Assembly (NCBI RefSeq): GCF_905220365.1
Contig: NC_061143.1
Location: 8,122,001 to 8,186,000 of the forward strand
Source: Vanessa cardui
Taxonomy: Eukaryota; Arthropoda; Insecta; Lepidoptera; Nymphalidae
Reading direction: 5' to 3'
Length of the DNA: 64,000 nt
The notes beneath the pieces are model-generated. The model ran no database searches, had not been told where the DNA came from, and was given only the letters and a program-made list of their open reading frames with translations. The position numbers and the translations under genes were made by a program. Below, piece after piece: positions 1 to 13,700 of this stretch. Each line of letters starts with the position of its first letter. Position 1 is the first letter of the stretch.

Positions 1-74
1 TATTATCTTTTCTTCAAATGTAATACACATTACATTTGAAAGTATTAACCGGTTTTAAAACGTAATAAGCCTGA

Positions 75-566
75 GTGAGATCTCAATCGGAAACGACCAT
101 GGATGAAAACGATGATATTGTCTTGACTGATTCAGAAAATCACGGCCAATCCCAAGGGAGACTAACCCTCATTCTCATAACCAGAAGGGATGGCAAATCT
201 CACATGACTGTAAAGGAGTTCCTATACACACTTCTCACATACAACCAGACTATACAGACTTTTTTCTGTAGAAAATCCCAAAAAAAGAATTATAGGCCCG
301 ACTTGGAGCTTCAAATCAGGATATCAGGTTCCACGGCCATATATCTAGTTAGTAGACTAACGATGCAGTTACCAAGGCTGCCTCTGGATAGGTATAAACG
401 GTACGAGAATAGCTGCCTTTTATATATATTTTTTTGCATGGATATAACACCCATGCATTTAAAAGGATTACTAGAAAGCTTAGTATACATTCGAGAAGAG
501 AATAAATACCCTTACAGTTTATTTGCCACATATAAAAGTATTCATGACTTCAAAATAATAATTTGA
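75..566 (+). CDS. Unrecognised ORF, possibly a terminal exon
   Basis: This is an open frame of up to 163 codons. The second ATG, near position 99, opens an acidic start (MDENDDIVLTDSE). The middle and C-terminal parts are basic and mixed, with no domain, signal peptide or clear membrane span that I recognise. The frame ends in TGA at 564-566, and an AATAAA lies at 594-599, about 28 nt downstream, as expected for a 3'-terminal exon. The gene may therefore start left of the window, with this as its last exon. Codon use is AT-rich like its surroundings, so a chance ORF cannot be excluded. Transcript evidence or a conserved homologue would decide. Confidence 0.35.
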   Translation: MRSQSETTMDENDDIVLTDSENHGQSQGRLTLILITRRDGKSHMTVKEFLYTLLTYNQTIQTFFCRKSQKKNYRPDLELQIRISGSTAIYLVSRLTMQLPRLPLDRYKRYENSCLLYIFFCMDITPMHLKGLLESLVYIREENKYPYSLFATYKSIHDFKIII

Positions 567-1168
567 CTCATACATCTTAAAATGTAATGTAATAATAAAT
601 CTTAATAACAATATTTCTAAACGATACCAGTAATGTCAAAACCGGCTGATTTATATGACATTGTCAAAATCAAAGAGAAAATAAACTTATGGAAACGATA
701 TATGGTGAATTCCCTTAGAGAGATAACGTCAACGTGTCGATATATATTTGTTAAATAATATATTAATTAAGAATAAAATATTTTGGTATTTTATACGTTA
801 TAAATGTAAATACAATACAAATGTTATTTAAAGTAAGTACTAAACATACGGTTATTTAATTTCATAATGTTGTCTTAACATTAGCCAATATTTACTTTAA
901 TTAACTTTATTATTAAAACATCTATGATTTTTACACAGAACTGTCTCAACACTAACTTAATAATTTTAAATAAATGTAAATTACTGCATTTTTATCTACC
1001 CTTCTCAGCATCTAACAAGCAAGAAATTTATATTAAAGATAGAAAATCTTTCGTTTTATTTTTAAAATAAATAAAAAAAAAATAGTTTAAATATCCCTCA
1101 ATATGTTTTATATTACATAACATTTTTTTCAGCTTAATGGTGAAGTCATTTTTTAATAATAAAAAACA
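567..1168. promoter_or_regulatory. Upstream region of ASCC3
   Basis: This AT-rich gap lies between the first ORF and the ASCC3 start codon. A pyrimidine run followed by CAG near 1122-1132 could be the acceptor of a 5'-UTR intron, about 37 nt before the ATG. No TATA box or other defined promoter element stands out. Confidence 0.3.
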
Positions 1169-4100
1169 ATGTTGGAATTACCGAGAATTACTAGAGCCCT
1201 GAGAGCTCATACTCAACTTGACAAGCCACGCCAGCTCAAACCTACTGCAGATTTACCTAAACTAGTAGTAAAACTACCAAAAAATCAACAAAGGTATCAG
1301 ATAATATACATTCATTTATTTTCTAAGCTTTTATTTGTATTTATTATAAAAATTTTTAACACACATGATTAACAAATTAATTAACTTAAACAAAATGCGC
1401 TTTACAGATTCAAATCTTTCACTGATATATACAACTATATAAAGCAGAATGAACCATCTTGTGATGTAATTATTAATCTACTTGATCAGCTTAAAGAAGC
1501 TTGTAAGGCACTGGCTGTGGATGCATCAAATGATATGATAGAAGATGCTACAGTATTTGCTCTGAGAATGTTCCTTGACCAGGATATGGTAATGCTAAAG
1601 CACTTGTCGCAACTACGTCAAATGTTTGGTAATGTTCTATCGTCAAGTGCTAATAAAATATGTGAGGTAATATTACACTTTTATTTTGCTATTATTACTT
1701 ATTAAGCTTGTATAGAGAGTACAAAAACACATAAGGTGGAATATCTTTTCTGTATAATTTAATTTGATAAAAATTAAAATAATGTATTATTACAAATTAT
1801 GAGTCTCAATGAAAAAGATAATTGATATATTTATACACCCATTTACAGATAGTTACAAATATATCAAACAATATACTAGAGGAAACAAAAGAATACATTA
1901 GGACAGAGAGTTGTGAAATAAAGAATGCTAAGCTCTGGGGTGAGAATATTCAATGTCACTATATTCCATACAAGCCAACTAAAAAACCGCTGGCCAAGCT
2001 CACCAAGAAACCGGCAACGGCTTGTGCTTTCGTAACAGATTTTTCTATGAAATATAATAACAAAGTTATTAGCAAAGATATCAGTGTACCTGCGAGTGCT
2101 CCTAAATCTGTTTCTAAAGTAAGTCCTGCACTAATTTTTTTTTTTTTTTACAAATTCTCTTTAGTGTTCTTTTTTTCTTAATTATGTATATTTGTAGTTT
2201 GGCAAAGGATGGTTAGAAACTAAGGTAAGTGAACTCTACGATGGATCAATGGGCATATCAAGTGCAGATATCCTTCAGTCAATTATAACATTTCTTAATT
2301 CTCCAAGAAGTAATGATGAGATACAAAATGATCTATTTGAGCTGTTGGGTTTCGACAAGTTTGAATTTATTGAAGAAATATTACAACATCGGAAAGAGAT
2401 TACCGACAGTCTTAGAGAACCGCCCCCCCAACCAACTATTGCTGAAAGTAAGCTGATGTTTATATTTATTTAAATTAATATTGCTGTAATAAAATCCTTA
2501 TTATACTCATATTTTAATCCCATAGTTGCTTCACTTCTGCCAGAGAACAAAATGCCACAGTATTTGTGCCAAGTTTCCGTACTCTCTGAACAGGAGAAAA
2601 TGTTAGCAAAACTCGTCAGAAAAGAAGAGAAGAAAGCTAAAAATGCCAAGAAAATTGAAGAAGATGAAGAAGAACCGGATATAAATATAGCACAATTACG
2701 GGCGAAGCGGTAAGGAGAATGAAACAATTTAGATAAATAAGATAAACAACATACTGTCTAACACTACCCTTGCATACTCAGTTTTGCTTGAAATTCGAGA
2801 CTCATGTCTATGCATTTGAAAGCAATGTCCAAATTCTCTAATATATATTTTTTTCATCAACTGCTGGATAAATCAATTACTGTAAAACTTACTCCCTTTT
2901 AGAAAATTCGTTTTTTTCGTAATTACAGAACCTCATATGATTATATTCTATTGTGATCAATAAACAAATGTTTCGTAAAAAAAATTGTATAAAAGTGTAT
3001 TTTCTTGATTAACAGAATAGCAGAATTGAACAAACCTGTTGTACCATTTTCTACATCAAGAAAAAGCAATATCGATCCCATACTACAAAAGATATCGTAC
3101 TTCCAAACTAAAGTGCAGTATCCAAATGTATATGATTCTTCTATAAATGCGAAGAATTCTGCAGGTAAAATACTTACTTCTCCCATTCAACGCACATATT
3201 CATAAATATTTACACGAAGCCTAAGTGTGGGGCCTTAGATAACCTACCGCCAAAGAGCAATATTTAATTTTGTAGTTTTTTAGTGTGAAGAATCATAAGT
3301 CATTATATAGCTTTGGATGACCATTAGCGATGTAAAGAATGTTTAATATTTCTTAAACCTATGGGCGGTGAAAGCCACTAACCAACAGGTGGCATATTTG
3401 CCCGACCGCCTACCCATAATAAACAAAAAATATATTATTAATTAGTTACTCTAGTGTTTATAGATAAGACATGTATGACAGTCAGATTATTATTATTAAA
3501 CGTTTCATTTTCATTCATTTCATGAATAAAGTTACACGTTTTATGTTCGACGTCTTAATTTTAGGTTTTGTCTCTGGTTTGAAGTTAATATTACCAGAAA
3601 ATGCTGTGAGAACAGATAATAAAGAATACGAACAAATTGTTATACCGAAAAGTGAACCGGCGCCCTTAGAGGTCGGGAACAAACGCGTGCCAATATCGGA
3701 CTTGGACGAGGTAATTAGAGATTCACCGTATCCATTTGTTATTGAATTTGGAAAAAGTTCTTTTTTCAAAAATCTTTACATATTTTAATTTCACATTTAT
3801 TTAACTGTTTTTTAAACGAGAAATTCGAATAAATAGTAAGTAACTATTGGGCAAAGATCTTCCGTCTTAAGGTGAAGGTTTTGGGCATACTTTTAATATG
3901 CCTTAATTACTATCTTGACGACTACTTGTCAAATATTCGTTTATAGCAACTAAAACCTTTTATAAAATAAAAAATATTCAAGGGGAGTATATGTGCTTTT
4001 TTTAAATTATATTTGTCTTACAGATAGGTCAAATGGCGTTTGAAAACATCAAAGAGCTGAACCGAATACAGTCCGTGGTATTCAACACAGCCTACAACAC

Positions 4101-7100
4101 TAATGAGAATCTGCTGATTTGTGCTCCCACGGGCGCGGGTAAAACTAATATCGCGCTACTGACTGTAGTACATCAAATAAAACAGTATATTGAAAATGAC
4201 GTCATCATGAAAAATAAGTTTAAGGTGTGTACCAATCTCATACTAATATTTTTTTTTTTCTTTTACTTCATTAGTAACTCGTGTGAACTATACTAGTGCA
4301 TAACATTTATACTATTCACATAGTTTTTGAGTCCAAAAAATATTTTAGCATCAATTTGGTTTTGTTTATTATTTTAGTGCTAAATATTATAACTTTGCCT
4401 CTCGAGAATTTATTTAACATAAAATAAACTGCTTGCAGCAATGTGCTTGCATTAGTAAATTATAACTAAACTATTGTAAATAGGAATTTTCGTAGTTCAA
4501 CACGATTATGTCGCTAACAAAACGCAGTTTTCGCACAATCAACAATGTAATCATCTCCGCCACTTCCCCGCAGATCATCTACATAGCACCCATGAAAGCC
4601 CTGGCCTCCGAAATGACAGCCAGCTTCGGTAGACGCCTCAAAGGTCTCGGCATAGCGGTGCGAGAGTTGACCGGTGACATGAAGTTGACAAAGACCGAAG
4701 TCCAACAGACGCAGATGATTGTGACGACGCCCGAGAAATGGGACGTCGTCACTCGGAAAGGAGCCAGTGAGTATATTTGTAAAGAAACTTGTATGATCGC
4801 TGTTCCTCTATCGATATTGATATTTACGATACGATTACGATACATAAATACTTATTGTTTTATTTGGATATTATTAATTTGTCGAGAAAAAATGGAACGT
4901 TTGGTAATATTTGTTAACAACAATATAATTATTCAATAAGTTATAAAGATGAGGTGATGAAGGAGAATTTTGTTGTTGTGTTTTTTAATAGATAGAGTGA
5001 TTCGAGAGAAAGGTCTTTGTATATAATATATGGACAATATACTAAAGAAACACTGACAAGTTTCTAACGTGATGTCATAAATAAATAAACTCTGTAATAT
5101 TAGTGTTAGCATTGCCCCCGTGCGAATTCGGGGAGGGTTGCTAGTAAAAAAATAAATAAAATTAATGAGAAGACTGATGTAAAAATTTACTTGGTGCAAG
5201 CCCGTTTGGGTAGGTACCACCCACTCATCAGTTATTCTTCCGCCAAATAACAGTACTCATTATTGGTGTGTTCCAGTATAAAGGGTGAGTGAGACAGTGT
5301 AACTACAGGCACAAGGGACATAACATCTTAGTTCCCAAAGTTGGTGGCCCATTGACGATCTAAGGAATAGTTAATATTTCTTACAGCGTCATTGTCTAGT
5401 GGGTGATGGTGACCACTTTCCATCAGGTGGCCCATATGCTCGTCCGCCAAAAAAGTATATATGTATATATTTTAAATCAATGTAAAATTTCTTCACAGCT
5501 GATACGGAATTAGCGTCCATAGTAAAACTCCTAATCATAGATGAAGTGCATTTACTGCACGGGGACAGAGGACCGATAGTGGAGGCGATAGTCGCTAGAA
5601 CATTGCGTCAAGTCGAATCCTCCCAGAATATGATCCGTATAGTGGGTCTGTCCGCTACCTTACCGAATTACCTCGACGTTGCCAGGTAAAATTGAACTTT
5701 ATTTTAAAGGAATAAGATTCATATTTCATGCAATGAGTTACAGGAATTAAATGCCTATTATGTCATGCTCATCACTTTTCAATCAAGACAATATGATTTA
5801 AAACGACGCTGATGTATCCATATGGCTAAAAATTTAATTGTTTAAAATACAAAGTATATAAATAATGACCTCTTATGAAATAATTGTAAAAAGGCAAATG
5901 AAGTACTTATGTGGTTTTTAAATTAATAATTGGATCAAAAACTTTTTTAATTGAATTCTTTGAATGAAGATTGAAAATGATTTATATTCAGTCTTCTTTC
6001 AAAGAACAATTGGGTATTTGACAATTTTATAAAAAGTATTTTATTGTATTCTTAGGACACTAAAGATACGTTTAATAATTGTTTATTTCATTTTTAAAGT
6101 TAATTTATAACAAAAACAGTCATTTTAAATAATACGATTCAAAATTCCCGCCAAAACAGTAAGTCACGTGACAAATTAGGCCGTGACGTCATGATTCAAT
6201 AAACAGTTAAGTGAATGATCCTGTGTAAACTGTTTTTTTCTTGTTTTTCTTGAAATCTCGAAGAAATGGCTTCGTCATCATACAAAGTTTGCACAGTTCC
6301 TTGCTGTACAAGTACAATAATAAAAAATCCCAATAAATTATTTATTCATGTGCCACAATCAGGGCCTCTTCGTAAAAAGTGGCTGACGAACTTTATGCTC
6401 AGGGCATATTCTGCATTTCACTGTGCACAGAGTGTGGTCACGTTTTAATTGAACATAACCAATAGCATCATCACCATAGGACTGTCTTGATGATCTGTAA
6501 ATAGAAATATTTCAATAAAATAATTATGAAAAAAAATTGTAAATGGTCAGCAGACCATGTTACGCATTTTTTGCATTCTAAAACTGCTTCAGTTAATTAT
6601 AAATTACTACCTACCGCAATATAACCCGAAATATATTTTTGACACACATAACCAACAAAGTAAATAATGACAAAAAATATCAAAATTTTAAGGCTAAGGA
6701 CATCGATTGAATTAGAACATGATGAATATATGTATATTAGATAGATACCGTTTTTTATACTTACACTGAAGTTTTCACGTTTCTAAATTCTGCAGAACAG
6801 AAGTCCGGGTTTGATGCAAAGAAATTTGCAATCATAAACGAATCAACTTTTGGCAGATTAGCACTATCAGCTTTTTTAAAGTCTTTGTCCACTTGCATTT
6901 TGACTGAATAACTAATAAAATCAACACAAAATTATTAATAAAATAACACCACCGTACAAAAATAACAGTGCAATTTGTTTGACAGACCAAACAAGATTTG
7001 TTTGTTTATTGAATCGTGACGTCACGCGTTCTGATTGGCTAGTGAGCCGTTTCAGTTTTGTTATTGCACAGATGCAAAATTTCTTATTTATTTTTAAGAA

Positions 7101-10100
7101 ATAAAAATATTTATAATGTTTAATTTGTTAATTGACATAGTTATTCTGAATCAGCACATTGAAATCTACATAATTCAATTATTTTCTCATTTAATTGTTA
7201 GCCATGTCAAATACCGAATTTATCTTGAACCCAATTTTATGATTTTTTTTAGATTTTTACGCGTGAATCCGAATATTGGCCTATTCTTCTTCGACTCGCG
7301 GTTCCGGCCGGTGCCTCTCGAGCAAACGTTCATCGGCGTGAAGGAGACCGGCAGCGGAGGTGGTGCGCATTTGAGACAGGTTACTTATACATCTATACAT
7401 ATAATAAAATTGGAATGTGTGTTTGTAATATTAAAATAGTCGCTTTTTACTAAATGCACAAATTTTGTACAATTTTTGTCTGTCTTCTGTCTGTTTGTTT
7501 GTTCCGGGTAATTTCTGGAACGACTGGACTAATTTTGACGGAAATTTCACTGGCAGATAGCTGATGTAATAATGAGTAACTGAGGCTACTTTATTTTAGA
7601 ATTATATAGAGTCACCTACCACCAACGGTGCCTCCTACCAACGTCTTAATATTTCTATATAAGTCGCGGGCACAGTTAGTGTTAAATAAGATAGTAAGGG
7701 TAAAGGGTATTAGTAAAGGGTACCATTGAAAACCAGCCTTAGGTGTCCACACCTATGAATTGCCGAATGGTATACCTATTTGGGACACGTCACGTATATT
7801 GTTGTTGTTCTTTTTCTTTTTTTTTGTATCGTTACTTTTTTTATTGTTCATTTTATTTATTTTTTTTGTGTAAATGATAATTTATTAGTACTTAATTTAT
7901 AATTATTTTTTTATTTTGTACCGATTGTCATGTTGTCCCAAATAAAAGTATTCTTTATTTCTTTCTATATTTTTATCTGTTTAATGTTTGCATTTATTAA
8001 AAATGACCAATTATTTTGCAGATGCAAGCCATGAATGAAATATGTTACGACAAAGCAGTGGATATGGTACAGAAAGGACACCAAGTGATGGTGTTTGTTC
8101 ACGCCCGAAACGCGACCCACCAGACTGCAATGGTGCTCAAAGAATTGGCGCAAAAGAAAGGTCACTTGAAGCATTTCGAACCGGAAGACTCGGGTGGCTT
8201 CCTCAAAGCTAAGAAATCGATCGGAAGCAGTCCCAATAAGCAACTGAGCGAGTTGTTTTCTTTCGGATTTGCTTGTCATCACGCCGGGATGCTCCGAAGC
8301 GACAGGTGTGTACTGAAGTGTTTTAAATTTTAATCCAATATAACCTTCAAGACATAAAGACTAAATTGCCTTTTTAATAATATTGTTTCAATGCCAAGGC
8401 TCTTGTTTAAAAGATACTAATTATTTTATCATATGAAGAGGTTACCAAAAAGGTATCAACCCAAATAAGCTTGCACAAAGTCCTACCACCAAGTGAAGTA
8501 CTTATCTATATGCATGCCATGATTATTATATGTATGCCATGCATTACGCATATATCATCAACAATACCCTAATATTATTGGTATTTTTCAGAAATATGGT
8601 CGAAAAATATTTTGCTGACGGTTACATTAAAGTTCTCGTGTGTACATCCACACTTGCTTGGGGAGTCAACTTACCAGCGCATGCCGTTATAATCAGGGTA
8701 CGTCAATAAATGCGTGTCTTCTTCGACGCTGTTTGATTAATCTATCATCGTGAAAATTGTGTCAGATATGTTTTCATGTTTACTTTAGATATATTTTCAT
8801 GCATACACTTTAAAAGTCATTACTATATAGCGCTGCTGTTCTTCAACTTATGTATCGTCTAACCAATCGCAATGATAATACTATCAAGACAATGTCTGCT
8901 AAGTTATCCGAACTACATATAAATGGAGTAATATATTTTTCGATGTATATTAACCTTAAATAAACCTTCTTCACGTTTACGTTCTGTTTTGTCTGTTTTG
9001 AGAGCTGAGATGGCCCTGAGAGCTGAGATGGCCCAGTGGTTAGAACGCGTGCATCTTAACCGATGATTGCGGGTTCAAACCCAGGCAAGCACCACTATAT
9101 ATATATGTGCTTAATTGTGTTTATAATTCATCTCGTGCTCGGCGGTGAAGGAAAACATCGTGAGGAAACTTGCATGTGTCTAATTTCATCGAAATTCCGT
9201 CACATGTGCATTCCACCAACCCGCATTGGAACAGCGTGGTGGAATATGTTCCAATCTCCCTCCTTAATCGAAGAGGAGGCCTTATCTCAGCAGTGGGAAA
9301 TTTACAGACTGTTACTTTACTTTACTTACATTTTTTCCTTTTGTCCGGCAGGGCACGGAGATATACGACCAGAGCCACGGCACGTTCGTGGACCTCAGCA
9401 TCTTGGATGTGCTGCAGATCTTCGGTCGCGCGGGGCGGCCGCAGTTCGACTCGTCAGGCTCCGGCATTATCATCACGACGCACGACAAGCTCACGCACTA
9501 CCTCAAGTCCATGACCAACCAGTTCCCCATCGAGAGCAATTTCATCAACTTGCTGGCTGATAACTTGAATGCTGAGGTCAAGTTATTCACTAGTAAAGAG
9601 TCTGCATTGTTTTAAAATGAGCATATTTTTTTTTACATTTAAGGGGGGAATAATTGTAAACAAGAGTTTAAACGATACAACAACAACAACAACAACAGCC
9701 TGTAAATTCCTGCTGGGCTAAAGGTCTCCTCTCCCTTTGAGGAGAAGGTTTGGAACATATTCCACCACGCTGTTCCAATCCGGGTTGGTGGAATACACAT
9801 GTGGCAGAATTTCTATGAAATTTGTCACATGTAGGTTTCCTTACGATGTTTTCCGTTACCGCTGAGCACGAGATGAATTATAAAGACAAATTAAGCACAT
9901 GAATCAGCGGTGCTTGCCTGGGTTTGAACCCGCGATCATCGGTTAAGATGCTCGCGTTCTAACCACTGGGCCATCTCGACTCTTTATTCTATTGACTAGC
10001 TTATAAGAATGCCAACCCAGAAATCCTGGTCGCTCTTGTAAAAAATATTAAAGAAATCTACCAATAAATTCTCTTTAACATTTTTGAACTTGGATATTGT

Positions 10101-10708
10101 CAATGATAGGACTTTCGGGCTGGGAAAGATAGATTACATTTTGCTGCAATTGTATAATTAGGAAAGAAGAAATTACTAATATAACTAAATAAAAAAGTTT
10201 AAGTTGACTAAAATTGTGTAATAAATTTACAGGTTGCTTTGGGAACTGTTACCAATATAGATGAGGCAGTGGAATGGTTGAGTTACACCTACCTCTTCGT
10301 CAGGATGAGAATAAATCCACAAGTAAGTTGTTACCCTCAGCCCTATAGTGTTATTTATTTAAGTTCACATATTGGATATTACTATATTAATTTAAAAGAT
10401 AAATGCATCATGTGTATCACCATGAAAGGATTTTCAACAATTCAAGAGTGCGATAATGAGTTACGAACTCAGTATGACATTAGTAATTATTTGTATTCGT
10501 CGGTATTACTAACTTTTACTATTTAATATATATATGCGTCGCAACCCTAAAAATGTACGCCAATAACTATGTCTACTAACAAAATTATTTATATGATACA
10601 TCTTTATCGTTAATTACTTCTTATATATTATGTTATATATTAGCCGGAGAAAGACCACAGTGGCGTGCACATGGAGAGGCCTATGTCTAACAGTGGACGG
10701 ATACGGAC

Positions 10709-10739
<31 letters not shown>

Positions 10740-13700
10740 TTTTTTTTTTTAAAATATGAGACAACATCACATACATTACTCTGATCCCAATGTAAGTAAC
10801 TGAAGCACTTGTGTTATGGAAATCAGAAGTAACGACGGTACAACGAACACCCAGACCCAAGACAACATAGAAAACTAATGGTAATCTACATCGACTCGGC
10901 CGGGAATCGAACCCGGGACCTCAGAGTGGCGTACCCATGAAAACCGGTGTACACACCACTCGACCATGGAGGTCGTCGTCGATTATATTGATTTCTTATT
11001 ACATTAACAACAAATGTTATGCAGGTATACGGGCTGACGTACAGCGACGTACAAGAGGAGCCTATGCTGGAGACAAAGCGTCGTGAGTTGATAACCAACG
11101 CCGCCATGCAACTCGACCGCACGCACATGCTGCGCTACAACGAGCGCACCGGAGACCTCAACGTCACCGGTACGCACGTTCGGATACTTTGACTATATTC
11201 ACCAGTCACATACAACAACAACAGCCTGTAAATTCCCACTGCTGGGCTAAAGGCCTCCTCTCCCTTTGAGGAGAAGGTTTGGAACATATAACTTTGCCGT
11301 CTCGTAAATTCAAATCGTTCATAAAAAATACATTGGTGAAAAAGGCGTATTATTCGATAAAAGATTTTGTAGATGATAAAAAAGCGTGGAATTAATACCT
11401 GTTGACTTCCAGGCAGGATATATTAATTTAATATTTGTATTAACTTAAAAATTAACAAACATGACTGTATTTTTTTAAATGTTGAAAAAGAGTAACTACT
11501 GAGTTTCTTGCCGGTTCTTCTCGGTAGAATCTACTTTCCGAACCGGTGGTAGCTTCACTTAATTGTTAAATGACGATTCAAAAGTGCTTGTAAAAGCCCA
11601 CTTGAATAAAGTATACTTTGATTTTGATTTTTGATTCCACCACGCTGTTCCAATGCGGGTTGGTGGAATACACATGTGGCAGAATATCTATGAAACTTGT
11701 CACATGCAGATTTCCTCACGATGTTTTCCTTCACCGCTGAGCACGAGATGAATTATAAAGACAAATTAAGCACATTAATCAGCGGTGCTTGCCTGGGTTT
11801 GAACCCGCAATCATCGGTTAAGATGCACGCGTTCTTACCACTGGGCCATCTCGACTTTACACCAGTCACATATGATAATTATATATATGAGACAACATCA
11901 CATACATTACTCTGATCCCAATGCAGCTAAAGCACTTGTGTTATGGAAAATCAGAAGTAACGGCGGTACCACAAACACCCAGACCCAGGACAACATAGAA
12001 CAGTAATGAGAATCTACATTGACTCGGCCGGGAATCGAACCCGGGACCTCGGAGTTGCGTACCTATGAAAACCGGTGTACACACCACTCGACCACGGAGG
12101 TCGTCAATTATTATTATTTTACATGTATATTATTGTTATTAAGAAATATTCGGAAAGACAAAAAAAATGATTTTTTTTATATATTTTTGTAAGTAGAATT
12201 TATATAAAAATGAAAAATATTTAAACGAGAATTTATATCTTTTTGTTATCGTTGTATGACAACTGGTATAATCGTTATAGAATATCATTATTAAAATGTA
12301 TTATTACTGAAATCAGAGCTAGGTTTTGCTGTAACACAGAACGAAAATCAGACTTAGGTCTATACAAGATACTGGAACATATACAACAAAAAAAGAAATA
12401 TTAAGAAATCATATCTGACGATTAAAGTTAATGCCGCATACTTAAAACTTGTTGTTTAAGCATCTTTCATCTATGTTACTTGCGGTATACCGCAGCTAAA
12501 ACAATAGGTTTAATGTTAGGCAGGCATGTGGCGGGTGGTAAAAGCTATCCAAAATCTGGTTTATGCTATTAACACCAGTCTTTCAACCATTTTTAGATCT
12601 CGGTCGAACTGCCAGTCATTACTACATAACCTGCGAGACGATGGAAGTCTTCAACTCCATGGTCCGAAAGTCGATGACACAGGGATACGTACTCGAAATG
12701 CTGACGAGGTGTTCTGACTTCCAACAACTGAAGGTAAAAAGGAAATATTGAACAGTACTATGTATGTATGTATATCACTGAACTCCTAAACGGCTGGACC
12801 GAATTTGGTGATGCTTTTTCTATGTGCTTAAGTTACTTAGTTAGTCCCTTGTAGTTTAAATTGGATCCTGTAGGTGTTGCTACGATGGGGTTTATTATTT
12901 TACCCGTACGAATTCTGGAACGACAACCTTTAATATTATAAATTAGACATTAGCATATACATATATTATTAAAATTTTATCATTAAAAACATACTAAGTG
13001 AGACTACGGAATTCCTTGACGGTTTTTCTCAATGCAAACGAATTAAAATAAATTATTTTATACTTTGAAATTAATTATAAGCGCATACATTACAAACCGG
13101 TAGTAACTCAATAATCAATTGAATTCACCAACATTATTCAAATGCTTTTAAGAACCCATTCGGAATTATGTTGTTTATTTTCTATCGTTGCTGGGTTTGT
13201 GTTGAGGGTAATGAAAGTCACTAACGGTTCACGATTTACTAACGAGACGGTACAATTATACGGACTGTGACGCACTTGATAGACACTCCGTTTTACATAT
13301 GCAATGCTTCGACTTTCATACATGATATATTCCAAAGAATATGAGATACACAGATGTGAAATATTTTAGTCATAGAATATGTAACTTTACTAACTGTTTA
13401 CTTTAATACCTATGTGCATATACGGCACACTATAAACATTTTTTTTCTCTCATAGGTTCGTAAAGAAGAATTAACAGAGTTATGGAATCTCAAAGACCAG
13501 TTCTGTGAGTTGAGGATAGAAGACGCACCAGAGGACATACATTGGAAGATCAATATATTGCTCCAAACTTACTTGTCACGAGGACGAATTAATGGTTCCT
13601 CGTTGCAATCGGACTTGAATTATATCAGTCAAGTAAGTACATAACTGTATCATACGATAACGTACCTAATAGCTAATGCAATAAGTGCTAAATTACATTA

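Larger units (their letters stand above)
6110..7075. mobile_element. Decayed THAP-encoding DNA transposon remnant (family F)
   Basis: In ASCC3 intron 10. Its two ends are inverted copies: 'gtgacgtcatgattcaataaaca' near 6183-6206 and its near-complement near 6999-7025, with flanking CACGTG and ATTGG motifs. Between them are a plus-strand ORF with a THAP zinc-finger N-terminus (6266-6448) and a minus-strand ORF ending at a consensus splice donor (6765-6898). The catalytic core is missing, so this is a non-autonomous remnant. The exact outer termini and target duplication are not clear. Confidence 0.6.

Noticed and set aside
9063..9350. Open frames through SINE family A copies (also at 17444, 18591, 28476, 33848, 40132)
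   Set aside because: Similar peptides recur because the SINE repeats; they are non-coding.
10890..10977. tRNA-like heads of SINE families A and D as possible tRNA genes
   Set aside because: A and B boxes are present, but they continue into SINE bodies and the stems do not pair fully. Only 47359-47430 is a true tRNA.
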